Shown here in pieces: positions 8,429 to 16,830 of a stretch of 49,185 bases of DNA. This DNA is from Streptomyces sp. man185 (GTDB lineage Bacteria; Actinomycetota; Actinomycetes; Streptomycetales; Streptomycetaceae), in assembly GCA_002551355.1 (NCBI GenBank), contig NTHE01000061.1, positions 1 through 49,185 on the forward strand, in the 5' to 3' direction. Positions within the stretch are counted from its first letter, which is position 1. Each line of letters starts with the position of its first letter. Below the pieces are notes generated by a model. It was not told the origin of the DNA. It saw nothing but the letters and a program-made list of their open reading frames with translations, and did not search any database. The position numbers were made by a program, and so were the translations under genes.

Positions 8429-9643
8429 TCACCAGTCGTGCACGGTCCCGTCGTGGAGCCGGTTGACCGGCAGATACGCGGGCGCGTACGGGTGGGCGGC
8501 GGCCAGCTCCTCGTCCAGCTCCACCCCGATGCCGGGCGCCTCGCCCGGGTGCAGATGGCCGTCGGTGAAGGTGTACGCGTGCCGGAACACCTCGTCGGTG
8601 AGCGGGGTGTGGCCGGAGTACTCCTGGATGCCGAAGTTGTGCACGGCCAGGTCCAGATGGACGGCGGCGGCCATCCCGACCGGGGAGATGTCCTCGGGGC
8701 CGTGGACGGCGCTCTTGATCTGGTACTGCGCGGCGAAGTCGAAGAGCTTGCGCAGCGGGGTGACGCCGCCGAAGTGGGTCACCGCCGAGCGCACGTAGTC
8801 GATCAACTGCTCGGTGATCAGGCCCTGGTAGTCGTACACCGTGTTGAACACCTCGCCCACGGCCAACGGTGTGGTCGTGGACCGGCGGACCAGGCGCAGC
8901 GCCTCCTGGTTCTCGGCCGGGGTGCAGTCCTCCAGCCAGAACGGCCGGTAGGGCTCCAGGTCCTTGCCGAGCCGGGCGGCCTGGATGGGGGTGAGACGGT
9001 GGTGGGAGTCGTGGAGCAGCGGCAGTTCGGCCCCGAACTCCGCGCGCACCGCCTCGAAGACGGCCGGGACGTGGCGCAGATACGCCGCCGTGTCCCAGTC
9101 CTCCACCAGGGGGCGGGCCTGCTGGTGGAGGACCGGCGCACCGGTGTCGTCGGTGTCCGACACCCCGTACACCGCCTTGAGCCCGGGGATGCCGGACTGG
9201 ATGCGGACGGCGGGGTAGCCCTCGGCGAGCCGGGCCCGTACGGAGTCGAGCAGCTCGGGTATGTCCCGGCCGTTCGCGTGACCGTACGTTCCGATCCGCT
9301 CCCGGCTCGCGCCACCCAGCAGTTGGTACAGCGGCAGCCCGGCGGCCTTCGCCTTGATGTCCCACAGCGCCACGTCGACGGCGGCGATGGCCGCCATCGT
9401 CACCGGGCCGCGCCGCCAGTACGCGCCCCGGTACAGCGACTGCCAGGTGTCCTCGATGCGATGCGGGTCGAGCCCGATCAGCAGCGGGGCGACATGGTCG
9501 GTGAGATAGCTGACGACGGCCAGCTCCCGCCCGTTGAGGGTCGCGTCGCCGAGGCCGGTGAGCCCTTCGTCGGTCGTCAGCTTCAGGGTGACGAAGTTGC
9601 GGCCGGGGCTGGTGACGACGACCTTCGCGTCGACGATCTTCAT
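8429..9643 (-). CDS. manD: D-mannonate dehydratase-type enolase superfamily enzyme
   Basis: The 404-residue protein matches the RspA/ManD group along its length as I remember it: N-terminal VTSPGRNFVTLKLTTDEGLTGLGDATLNGRE, then HRIEDTWQSLYRGAYWRRGPV, WDIKAKAAGLPLYQLLGGASRE and a C-terminal PAYLPVNRLHDGT. These enzymes dehydrate D-mannonate to 2-keto-3-deoxygluconate, though many family members are slow or act on D-gluconate. Metal-ligand segments (LHDSHHRLTP, WLEDCTPAENQE, VGEVFN) are intact. It lies 50 bp downstream of the ABC permease genes on the same strand, suggesting import and breakdown of a uronate or aldonate. The GntR gene nearby parallels rspR/rspA of E. coli. Confidence 0.87.
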   Translation of the reverse strand: MKIVDAKVVVTSPGRNFVTLKLTTDEGLTGLGDATLNGRELAVVSYLTDHVAPLLIGLDPHRIEDTWQSLYRGAYWRRGPVTMAAIAAVDVALWDIKAKAAGLPLYQLLGGASRERIGTYGHANGRDIPELLDSVRARLAEGYPAVRIQSGIPGLKAVYGVSDTDDTGAPVLHQQARPLVEDWDTAAYLRHVPAVFEAVRAEFGAELPLLHDSHHRLTPIQAARLGKDLEPYRPFWLEDCTPAENQEALRLVRRSTTTPLAVGEVFNTVYDYQGLITEQLIDYVRSAVTHFGGVTPLRKLFDFAAQYQIKSAVHGPEDISPVGMAAAVHLDLAVHNFGIQEYSGHTPLTDEVFRHAYTFTDGHLHPGEAPGIGVELDEELAAAHPYAPAYLPVNRLHDGTVHDW

Positions 9644-9693
9644 GCGTGTGTGCTCTTTCCGCAGGTGGGGGTCGGAGGACGGGGGAGTGGGGC

Positions 9694-10539
9694 TCAGCCC
9701 TTGGAGGCGCCGGAGGTCAACCCGGCCACCAGGTACTTCTGGCCGATGACGGCGGCCAGGACGACAGGCACGGTGATGAGGGATGCGGCGGCCATCAGAC
9801 CGCCCCAGTCCGTGCTCGCGTAGGAGATGAAGTTGAACAGGGTGACCGGCACGGTCTGGGTCCGGTCGTCGGAGAAGACCAGCGCGAACATGAAGTTGTT
9901 CCAGCTGAAGACGAAGGCCAGCAGCGAGGCGGTCGCGGTGCCGGGGGCGGCCAGCGGCAGCGAGATCCGCCAGAACGCGCCGAAGGCGCTCAGTCCGTCG
10001 GTGCGAGCGGCCTCCTCCAGCTCGACCGGCAGTCCGGCGAAGAAGCTGATCATGATCCACATGATCAGCGGGACCGAGACGAACATATGGCTGAGGATCA
10101 GCACCGTGTAGGAGCCGACCAGGCCCATCCGCGCGAACAGGTAGTACCAGGGGACCAGCAGCGAGATCGCCGGGACGATGCGCGCGACGAGGATCACGGA
10201 GCCGGTGCGGTGCATGGAGAACCGCCCCACCGCCCAGGCGGCCGGCACCGCGATCACCGCGGAGAGCAGCGTCGAAATCACCCCGACCAGCAGGGAGTTG
10301 CCCATCGACCGCACGATCTGCCCGGCCTCGACGACTGCGCGGAAGTTGTCCAGCGTGGGCGTGAACCACAGCCCGACCGAGGGATCGGTGACCTGCACAT
10401 TGGTCTTGAATGCGGCGGCGAACATCCACACCACCGGCAGGGCGAAGACCATCGTCACGAGCGTGATGGCGATGCCCCGCAGCCAGGAACCGTAACGCCG
10501 GCCGCGCCGGGTCCGCGCGGGGGAGAGAGTGGCACTCAT
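9694..10539 (-). CDS. Sugar ABC transporter permease, MalG-like
   Basis: This 281-residue membrane protein has six predicted helices and the inner-membrane coupling motif EEAARTDGLSAFGAFWRISLPLAAPG near residue 185, the EAA loop of carbohydrate (CUT1) permeases. The start ATG overlaps the stop of the preceding permease by four bases (ATGA), so the two are translationally coupled. No ATPase gene is present in the cluster. In Streptomyces such importers commonly share a genome-encoded MsiK-type ATPase, which I infer here. Confidence 0.9.
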   Translation of the reverse strand: MSATLSPARTRRGRRYGSWLRGIAITLVTMVFALPVVWMFAAAFKTNVQVTDPSVGLWFTPTLDNFRAVVEAGQIVRSMGNSLLVGVISTLLSAVIAVPAAWAVGRFSMHRTGSVILVARIVPAISLLVPWYYLFARMGLVGSYTVLILSHMFVSVPLIMWIMISFFAGLPVELEEAARTDGLSAFGAFWRISLPLAAPGTATASLLAFVFSWNNFMFALVFSDDRTQTVPVTLFNFISYASTDWGGLMAAASLITVPVVLAAVIGQKYLVAGLTSGASKG

Positions 10540-11525
10540 GCGTTCTTCCTTCCGCCCCGGCGGCGCAGCAGCACCACGACACCGATGATGAACAGCGTGA
10601 ACAGGACCAGGACGGCGGCGGCCAGGCCGTACTCCTGGTAGTCGAAGGTGAGCCCGTAGGCGTAGACGTTGAGGGTCTCCACCTCGAAGTCCGAACCGCC
10701 GCCCGCGCCCTTGGTGGCGTAGAGGATGTCGAAGGTCTTGAGCGCGTCGACGGCGCGCAGCACCAGCGCGGTGGCGAGCGTCGGCCCCAGCATCGGCAGG
10801 ACGACGTACCGGAAGCGCTGCCAGGCGTTCGCCCCGTCCACCAGGGCGGCTTCTTCCGGCTCCTCGGGCAGCGTGGTCAGCCCCGCGAGGAGCAGCAGCG
10901 TCATCATCGGCGTCCACTGCCACACGTCGATCAGCATCAGCGTCGGCAGCGACTGCCCGACCGATCCCAGGAACTCCTGCCGGGGCACGCCGACCGCTTC
11001 GAGGAGGTGGTTGGCTATGCCGTTGGTGGGGTCGAGGATCAGCAGCCACAGGATGCCGATCGCGACCGGCGTGGCGAGCAGCGGAATGATGAGCACGGTC
11101 CGCACCCAGCGCATCCCCCGGAACGGCTTGCGCATCAGCATCGCCAGGGCGAGCCCGAGCACCGTCTCCAGCACCACCGCGCCGACCGTGAAGACCAGGG
11201 TGCGGCGGGCGGCGGGCCAGAACCGGCGGGTGTCGCCCAGCGCGTCGGTGAAGTTGCGCAGCCCGACGTGGGCGCTGTCGGCGTTCACCGCACCGAAGGC
11301 GTCGGTGAGGCTGAGGTTGAGCGTGAAGACCAGCGGAAAGACGATCATCAGGCCGACGAAGAGCACGGCCGGGGCGAGCATCGCCCACTTGAGCCGCCGG
11401 TTGGCCTGCTCGAAGGTCCGCTGTCGCCGCCCGGCCCGGGGCGGCTTCGGGCCCTGCGTGCGGGTGGCGGCGCCCCGGTCGGCCGTCGCGACCCCGCCGG
11501 CCTCTGTGGTCTCCATGGCGGGCAT
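10536..11525 (-). CDS. Sugar ABC transporter permease, MalF-like
   Basis: This 329-residue CUT1 permease has a Lys/Arg-rich cytoplasmic N terminus, six to seven helices and the EAA motif EEAALVDGANAWQRFRYVVLPMLGP near residue 235. The ATG at 11525 was chosen over the one nine bases later because AGGAG lies five bases before it. Its start overlaps the stop of the lipoprotein gene by one base (TGATG). It forms a heterodimer channel with the MalG-like partner. Confidence 0.9.
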   Translation of the reverse strand: MPAMETTEAGGVATADRGAATRTQGPKPPRAGRRQRTFEQANRRLKWAMLAPAVLFVGLMIVFPLVFTLNLSLTDAFGAVNADSAHVGLRNFTDALGDTRRFWPAARRTLVFTVGAVVLETVLGLALAMLMRKPFRGMRWVRTVLIIPLLATPVAIGILWLLILDPTNGIANHLLEAVGVPRQEFLGSVGQSLPTLMLIDVWQWTPMMTLLLLAGLTTLPEEPEEAALVDGANAWQRFRYVVLPMLGPTLATALVLRAVDALKTFDILYATKGAGGGSDFEVETLNVYAYGLTFDYQEYGLAAAVLVLFTLFIIGVVVLLRRRGGRKNA

Positions 11526-12844
11526 CAGGACTCCTTGTGGCGGTTGTCGCGTACGAGGAAATCGGCGAACTCCGCGTCCGCGTCGCGCACGGCCGGCCGG
11601 ACGGACTGGCCGAGGATGCCCGCGACCAGCGGGCGGCCGACGATGTCCCGGGCCCGGCCGACCTGGAGGACGCGCGGCCGGTCGTAGCCCACGCCGCGCT
11701 CCGCGTTGAGCCGCATGGCCTCGGCCAGCTCCGGCGGGAAGGCGGAGAGCGTCTTCGGGTCGGACCACACCGAGGAGCGGGCCCCCGGTATGCCCTCCGA
11801 CTGGAGCGCGGCCGACATCTCGGGACCGGCCGCCCACCGGATGAACTCCCAGGCGTCGTCGCGCAGTCGGGAGAAGGTGTTGATGCCGAGGCTCCAGGAC
11901 GGGATGTTGTGCGGCTTCGCCCCGGCCGGCCCGGCGGGGAAGGGGGCGAAGCCGACCCTCTCGCGCACCCGCGACACCTTCGGGTCGAGGAAGCTGCTGT
12001 AGATCGCGTCGGCGTCGACGAAGAAGGCGGCCTTGCCCTGCGCGAAGATGGGCATGGCCTGTTCGAGGCTCATGTTGGTGGACCCGGGCGGTCCGGAGCT
12101 GGCCAGCAGGCGGCCGTAGTACTCGTAGGCGGCGACGGCCTCGGCGCTGCCGATCCCGGACTTCCCGTCCACGACGAAGTCCCCGCCGTACGAGTAGAGG
12201 AAGCTCGACCACTGGGAGACCGCGCCGCTGCGCTGGCCCCGGCCGACGTACCCGTAGAAGCCGTCCTTCCGCCGGGTCAGCTCCCGGGCGCCCTCCATCA
12301 GGGCCTCCAGGGTGCGCGGCGGGCCGCCCAGGTCCTCCACGAGGTCCTTGCGGTAGTAGAGGGCGGGGCGCTCGGTCACCACCGGGACGCTCAGCACCTT
12401 GCCGGCCGTGACCGACGCCTGGCGCGGGGCCTCCTGGAAGTCGTCCCAGGCGAACCGGGCGTCGTCCGCGACCCGGTCGCTGAGGTCGGCGAGCCAGCCG
12501 TTGTGGCCGAAGAGCAACTGCTCCTGGAGCGCGCGGACCATCATCACGTCCACATCGGTGCCCGACGCGTTGAGCTTGACGTTGTAGCTGCTGGCGAGCT
12601 GGTCGGCGGTGAGCAGCGTCATGGAGACCCGCCGCCCGATCCGCCCCTCGAACTCCGCGGTGCGGCGCTTGATCGCCTGGGACCAGACGTGGTTGATCGC
12701 CATGATCCGCAAGGGTGCGTCGGCCGAGGGCTTGCCGCCCCCGCCCGAACAGGCGCTCAGCGCGCCCGCCCCGGTGGCCACCGCGGCCCCTGCGGCGAGC
12801 CTGCCGAAGGCGCGCCGGCTCAGGGGCTGGCTGCTCGTGGACAT
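11525..12844 (-). CDS. Sugar ABC transporter substrate-binding lipoprotein
   Basis: The 439-residue protein starts with a twin-arginine region (LSRRAFGRLAAGAAVATGAG) and a lipobox LSAC, so it is a Tat-exported, lipid-anchored solute-binding protein of the SBP_bac_1 fold. The ATG at 12844 was picked because it begins directly before the signal; 29 additional in-frame codons upstream look non-coding. It is the first gene of the ABC-manD unit. A FadR-type palindrome lies 84 bases upstream. The ligand is unknown; the downstream mannonate dehydratase suggests a uronate-containing or aldonate sugar. Confidence 0.9.
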   Translation of the reverse strand: MSTSSQPLSRRAFGRLAAGAAVATGAGALSACSGGGGKPSADAPLRIMAINHVWSQAIKRRTAEFEGRIGRRVSMTLLTADQLASSYNVKLNASGTDVDVMMVRALQEQLLFGHNGWLADLSDRVADDARFAWDDFQEAPRQASVTAGKVLSVPVVTERPALYYRKDLVEDLGGPPRTLEALMEGARELTRRKDGFYGYVGRGQRSGAVSQWSSFLYSYGGDFVVDGKSGIGSAEAVAAYEYYGRLLASSGPPGSTNMSLEQAMPIFAQGKAAFFVDADAIYSSFLDPKVSRVRERVGFAPFPAGPAGAKPHNIPSWSLGINTFSRLRDDAWEFIRWAAGPEMSAALQSEGIPGARSSVWSDPKTLSAFPPELAEAMRLNAERGVGYDRPRVLQVGRARDIVGRPLVAGILGQSVRPAVRDADAEFADFLVRDNRHKES

Positions 12845-12927
12845 CCTCGTCCTCGTTTCTCTGCGGTACGTACGTGTCGCGGGCGGGTCCCTGCCGGCCC
12901 CGGCGGGACCGGGTCGGTCGGCCTGGT

Positions 12928-12948
12928 CCAACTGGTAGGACCAGTTGG
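12928..12948. promoter_or_regulatory. GntR/FadR-type operator
   Basis: CCAACTGGT and ACCAGTTGG form a perfect inverted repeat around the triplet AGG. The core TGGTnnnACCA is the known FadR-subfamily operator pattern. The site lies upstream of the ABC-manD unit and 154 bases from the end of the GntR gene, the obvious candidate to bind it. Confidence 0.78.
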
Positions 12949-13055
12949 TCTACGCGGGACCGTAACAGCAGGGAAACCTCCCCGACCAGACCCTGAAGCG
13001 AAGATTCCACGGACCGGACGGATCGGTTCCGACGCAATGCGGCCGAGAGGGGGAA

Positions 13056-13086
13056 GGCCTCGGACGGACACATTCCGCCCGAGGCC
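13056..13086 (-). terminator. Terminator hairpin after the GntR gene
   Basis: The arms GGCCTCGGACGG and CCGCCCGAGGCC pair with one mismatch around a seven-base loop, 16 bases past the GntR stop. It separates that gene from the ABC promoter. Confidence 0.6.
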
Positions 13087-13101
13087 CGGTTTCCGCGGGG
13101 G

Positions 13102-13920
13102 CTACCGCCCCGGAGGCGTCCGGCGGCCCTCGGCCTGGTCCAGCAGCGTCTCGATGTGGTTGCGCGCCATCGTGTCGACCTGGACGTCGAGATCGGCCCC
13201 GTACGTCCGCAGGCCCAGCATCAGATGCTCCCGCATCCGTGCGCACGCGAGGTCCACGTCCCGCGCCTCGACCGCCTCGAAGATCTCCGGGTGGTGCGGC
13301 ACGCCGGGCTCGCCGATCGACGGGTCGGAGTTCGAGCGGAGCATCATCTCGAACATCATCCCGCTGATCGAGGACAGCATGATCCTCAGCACCGGGTTCT
13401 TGCTGGCCACGGCGATGGCGTCGTGGAAGTCCATGTCCGCCTGGGCCTTGACGACGACGTCGGTCGCCGACTCCAGGGCGTCCCGGGCGGTCCGCATCGC
13501 CGCGATGTCCTCGTCCGTGGCCCGCTCGGTCGCCAGCCGGACCATCTCGACCTCCAGCGGGATCCGCGCCTCGATCAGCTGCCGGACGGTGGGCCGGCCG
13601 GCCCGGTACAGCGCGTCGTACCCCCGGGCCTGCCCCGAGGACTGCTCGCGGACGAAGGAACCACGCCCCGGCGCCACTTCGATCAGGTGCTGGGCCTCCA
13701 GCCGCCGCAGCACCTCACGCACGACGTTCCTGCTGGCGCCGAACTGGGCGGCGAGCTCCCGCTCGGAGGGGAGCTTCGTCCCGACGGCGATCTCGCCGGA
13801 GCGGATGTCGTGCTCCAGCTCGCGGGCGATGCGCTCCGTCAGGAGCCCGCGCCGGGCGGGGTCCGCGACCGGACCCGGCCGCGCGGACCCCGACGGGGAA
13901 GAGGGGGCGGACGGCTGCAT
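13102..13920 (-). CDS. GntR-family regulator, FadR/FCD subfamily
   Basis: This 272-residue regulator has a winged helix near residues 25-95 (TKLPSERELAAQFGASRNVVREVLRRLEAQHLIEVAPGRGSFV) followed by an all-helical FCD ligand domain containing DMDFHDAI, HHPEIFEAVEARD and MREHL, which supply the Asp/His residues that usually bind a metal. The ATG at 13920 gives a normal N terminus but has no clear ribosome site, so the mRNA may be leaderless. The FadR-type palindrome upstream of the neighbouring ABC genes is the probable target; the ligand would be an acid such as a uronate or aldonate. Confidence 0.88.
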   Translation of the reverse strand: MQPSAPSSPSGSARPGPVADPARRGLLTERIARELEHDIRSGEIAVGTKLPSERELAAQFGASRNVVREVLRRLEAQHLIEVAPGRGSFVREQSSGQARGYDALYRAGRPTVRQLIEARIPLEVEMVRLATERATDEDIAAMRTARDALESATDVVVKAQADMDFHDAIAVASKNPVLRIMLSSISGMMFEMMLRSNSDPSIGEPGVPHHPEIFEAVEARDVDLACARMREHLMLGLRTYGADLDVQVDTMARNHIETLLDQAEGRRTPPGR

Positions 13921-14044
13921 GATCGCAGCGTACAGGCCGTTCGGAGCCCGGGAAGGAGCGGATCGCACAGCCCCCGCCCTCTGGCATCGCCCGGGGCGGT
14001 GCGGCGATACTGCGGGACCACCCGGTGATACGAAAGGGACCCGT

Positions 14045-15313
14045 GTGACCCCCCAACTCCCCGCAACGGCCCGGCTCGGTCTCGGCGGCATGGCGCTCCT
14101 GCTCGTCCTGGCCGGCCCCACCCCGCCCGCCACCGCGGCCCCCGCGGACACCGCCCGTACCCCCACGGCGGCGACCGTGGAGGAGCAGCGCCTCGACCGG
14201 GCCGCCCCGCAGGAGATCCTGCGGCGCAGCGGATTCGACGCCTTCGCCCCGCGCTTCGAGCGTGCCCTGCAGGATTCCCGCAGCTACGCGCAGGCGGAAC
14301 GCACGGTGACCCGCCACGCCTCGGAGCTGTGGAAGCGCGCTGTGGCCCGCGCTCAGGGACGTGGACCCGCCACCGGCGACCTGAGCCGCGGCGACGACCG
14401 CCCGCTGTACTGGGCCCGGCTCGCGCTCAGCCGCGAACTGCGCTCGTGGACGCCCCGGTTCGAGCTCGACGACGAGCAGCGCAAGGCTCTGCACACCGCC
14501 TTGGAGACCGCCTCGCGCGGCCAGGGCGACATCCACCACCCGGGCCACCGGGCGAAGCGGGTCCTCGTCACCGGCTTCGACCCGTTCACCCTGGACAGGG
14601 ACGTCCGGATCGGCAACCCCTCGGGCGCGAGCGCGCTCGCCCTGGACGGCACCCTGGTCCGGACCGCCGACGGGCCGGCCCGGATCGAGACGGTCGTCTT
14701 CCCGGTGCGCTGGGCGGACTTCGCGGAGGGGACCGTCGAGCGGGCCCTCGCCCGGCAGCTGCCGCACGTTGACCTGTTCACCACCATCAGCCAGGGCCGT
14801 CAGGGCCGCTTCGACGTGGAGCGCACCAACGGCGCCTGGCGCGGCGGCTTCCCCGACAACGAGAACGCGGCGAGCACCGGACCCGTCCCCGTCACCGACC
14901 CCGGCACGCAGCCGCAGTGGACGTCCACCACCCTCCCGTACCGGCAGCTCACCGAAGCGGAGACCGGCCGCTTCCCGGTGTACGACAACACCGAGGTCAC
15001 CGAGATCCCGGCGGGCGGCACCCAGCCCGTGACCAGGCCCGACGGTCCGACACCCGGCTCGGCGTCGCGGGCCGGAGGCGGCGGCGACTACCTCTCCAAC
15101 GAGATCGCCTACCGGGTGACCCTGCTGCGCGACCGGTTGGGGCTGCCGAAGCTGCCTGGCGGCCATCTGCACACCCCGATTCTCCAGTTCGGCGCGGACA
15201 ACACGAACCCGCAGACGGGCGCGGTCACCGACCCGGACTTCGAGCGCAACCGCGCGGACATCGTGCGCCAGGTGCGGGAACTGGTGAGGACGGCGGTGGG
15301 CGCGGCCGGCTGA
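14045..15313 (+). CDS. Secreted pyroglutamyl-peptidase-like (C15) protein, catalytic Cys replaced
   Basis: The 422-residue protein has a Sec-type signal peptide ending near APADTA, a helical N-terminal region of about 150 residues, and then a domain resembling pyroglutamyl peptidase I (family C15): KRVLVTGFDPF near 176, RFDVERTN with Glu259, and GHLHTP with His376 match the family's substrate and catalytic segments. The position normally occupied by the nucleophile Cys reads DYLSNE, with Ser351. It is therefore either inactive, a Ser enzyme, or a binding protein. GTG start with GAAAGGGA upstream. It is divergent from the GntR gene and closes with a perfect hairpin. Confidence 0.78.
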   Translation: MTPQLPATARLGLGGMALLLVLAGPTPPATAAPADTARTPTAATVEEQRLDRAAPQEILRRSGFDAFAPRFERALQDSRSYAQAERTVTRHASELWKRAVARAQGRGPATGDLSRGDDRPLYWARLALSRELRSWTPRFELDDEQRKALHTALETASRGQGDIHHPGHRAKRVLVTGFDPFTLDRDVRIGNPSGASALALDGTLVRTADGPARIETVVFPVRWADFAEGTVERALARQLPHVDLFTTISQGRQGRFDVERTNGAWRGGFPDNENAASTGPVPVTDPGTQPQWTSTTLPYRQLTEAETGRFPVYDNTEVTEIPAGGTQPVTRPDGPTPGSASRAGGGGDYLSNEIAYRVTLLRDRLGLPKLPGGHLHTPILQFGADNTNPQTGAVTDPDFERNRADIVRQVRELVRTAVGAAG

Positions 15314-15331
15314 GCTGCTCAGCCGGCCGCG
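15301..15331 (+). terminator. Perfect hairpin spanning the stop codon
   Basis: CGCGGCCGGCTGAG and its exact reverse complement flank the trinucleotide CTG: 14-base arms with no mismatch. The TGA of the C15-like gene is inside the first arm. No U tract follows. Confidence 0.72.
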
Positions 15332-15420
15332 TGTACCTGCTCGCGGCCTGCCGGACTGGGGGCGCGGCCCTCGGTCGCACCGGTGAGGTCGCGGGAAGCG
15401 CCGTGCGACGGGTTACGGAC

Positions 15421-15684
15421 GTGATGCCGGATGCCGTCACGGAGCCGATCCGTCGCGCGGGCGACGCGGTCGCCGACAAGGCCATGCGTCCGGCGCTCGC
15501 AGGCGCGGTGGCGTTGCTCGAACCGGTCAACGGCTGGTCCAGCGGTTCTTACGGTCTGGAGCTGACGGCCGTACTGGCTGCCGACCGCGACGACGACCCC
15601 CGGACCGACGCCACGGAAGTCGGGTTCTGGCTCACGCCCTGCCCCCGCCACCAGGGGAAACAGGGTGCGAGTCACACACGGTGA
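15421..15684 (+). pseudogene. Short ORF, possible EcsC-like remnant
   Basis: An open frame of 87 codons (GTG start, no convincing ribosome site) encodes an amphipathic stretch AGDAVADKAMRPALAGAVALLEPVNGWS, which recalls the N-terminal part of EcsC-family proteins of actinomycetes. It loses that character after about 45 residues. I read it as a truncated remnant, with low confidence. The frame extends upstream into the terminator hairpin, arguing against an earlier start. Confidence 0.3.
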
Positions 15685-15771
15685 TACTCATTCGGCCTAG
15701 CGTCACGCGCCCTGTACGGCGGACGCTCCTAGCGTGAAGGAGCTTTCACAGGCCACTGAGGAGGTCTTCCG

Positions 15772-16305
15772 ATGAACAGTCGCAGCGTCGTCGCCGGCAT
15801 AGCCCTGGCGATCGTCTCCGTCGCCCCGTTGTCCGGCGTCGCTCATGCTCAGGATCTCGACTGCGTGGACTTCCGCTTCCAGGAGGACGCCCAGGCGGAA
15901 TTCAACCGGGACTCGAGCGACCCGAACCGGCTCGACGAGGACCGGGGCCCCGACGACGGCATCGCCTGCGAAGTACTGCCCAACCGCAGCGGCGCGGGCA
16001 CGGTGCCGCCGGTGAGCCCGAGCACCACTGCCGTGCCCCCGGTGAGCCCGAGCATCACTGCCGTGCCCCCGGTGAGCCCGAGCGGTACCGCCGTGGCGCC
16101 GGTGAACCCGAGTACCACCGCCTCTCGGCAGGCGGCCCCCGTCGTTCCGGCCCTTCCGAGTCAGGGCACCCGGGCAGGAATCGGCGGAGCGTCCGGCCCG
16201 TCCGGTCTCAGCGTGGGCATCGGCCTCACCCTGGCCGCCGGGGCCATCCTGGCCGGCGGCTACCTCGCCGCACGACGCCTGAACCGCGGGTCGCAGCCGT
16301 CGTGA
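15772..16305 (+). CDS. Excalibur-domain cell-surface protein
   Basis: This 177-residue exported protein has a signal peptide ending SGVAHA, then an Excalibur calcium-binding domain at about residues 27-70 (DLDCVDFRFQEDAQAEFNRD, ending EDRGPDDGIACE), a Val-Pro-Pro-Val-Ser-Pro repeat region, and a C-terminal membrane helix with a basic tail (AARRLNRG). No LPxTG motif is visible; similar tail-anchored proteins sit beside class F sortases in Streptomyces, as here. GAGGAGGT lies eight bases before the ATG. It is probably wall- or membrane-associated; its function is unknown. Confidence 0.85.
   Translation: MNSRSVVAGIALAIVSVAPLSGVAHAQDLDCVDFRFQEDAQAEFNRDSSDPNRLDEDRGPDDGIACEVLPNRSGAGTVPPVSPSTTAVPPVSPSITAVPPVSPSGTAVAPVNPSTTASRQAAPVVPALPSQGTRAGIGGASGPSGLSVGIGLTLAAGAILAGGYLAARRLNRGSQPS
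16003..16122 (+). repeat. Four 30-bp tandem repeats encoding VPPVSPSTTA
   Basis: Four consecutive 30-base units encode VPPVSPSTTA, VPPVSPSITA, VPPVSPSGTA and VAPVNPSTTA. The first three are nearly identical at DNA level and the fourth is diverged. They form the Pro-rich wall-spanning spacer of the Excalibur protein and could vary in number by slippage. Confidence 0.92.
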
Positions 16306-16422
16306 TCGCACGGCCCGGTGCTGCCCGACCGGCGTCAGGCCCGGCCTCACCCTCCACGGCCGTGACGTCGGCATGGTGAAGGCGGAGGCCGGTGTCTCAC
16401 CCCTCGACAGGAGGGACGGCCA

Positions 16423-16791
16423 TCAGGCGCCCTGTCCGGTCAGACGGGCGTAGACGACGACATTGTCGGCGTACCGGCGGCCGGCCTGGGAGTAGTCGCC
16501 GCCGCAGGTGATCAGGCGGAGGCCCGCGTGGTCGAGGTTGCGGTAGACCTCGGCCGTGGGGAACTCGTTCTTCGGGTAGACGGCGATCCGGTCGACGGTG
16601 AACTCGGCGGTGCGGCCGTCTGCGCGTCGGACGTCGATGCGATCGCGGGGGTCGAGTTCGGTGAGTTCGAAGAACACGGCCGGTACTCCGTCCCGGGTGA
16701 CGTGTCCGGCGATCACCGAGGGTCCGATCGCGCCGGGGGAGGTGCCGGGGCGGTACCAGCCGGCCTTCGCCGGATCCTTCGGCGTCTCCAT
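16423..16791 (-). CDS. Class F sortase catalytic domain, N-terminally truncated
   Basis: The 122 residues cover the end of a class F sortase barrel: GWYRPG at 11-16, His30 in AGHV, Cys96 in LITCGGDY and an Arg in GRRYADNVVVYARL, so all three catalytic residues are present. Family members normally have about 60 to 90 more N-terminal residues including a membrane helix and the IPAI strand. Here the frame runs back only 13 codons to the TGA that ends the CHRD gene in the same frame. No ribosome site precedes the ATG. It is probably a decayed gene or a remnant of a larger fused frame. Confidence 0.62.
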   Translation of the reverse strand: METPKDPAKAGWYRPGTSPGAIGPSVIAGHVTRDGVPAVFFELTELDPRDRIDVRRADGRTAEFTVDRIAVYPKNEFPTAEVYRNLDHAGLRLITCGGDYSQAGRRYADNVVVYARLTGQGA

Positions 16792-16830
16792 CGCCCGTCC
16801 TGTCGAGTAGTCCCGGTGCCGGGTCGGACG

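Noticed and set aside
12928..12948. The palindrome as a transcription terminator
   Set aside because: It lies upstream of the ABC operon, has only a three-base loop and no following U tract, and carries the exact FadR-type TGGTnnnACCA core, so an operator is more likely.
16003..16122. Possible CRISPR-like array
   Set aside because: Repeats are contiguous 30-base coding units without spacers inside a Pro-rich protein.
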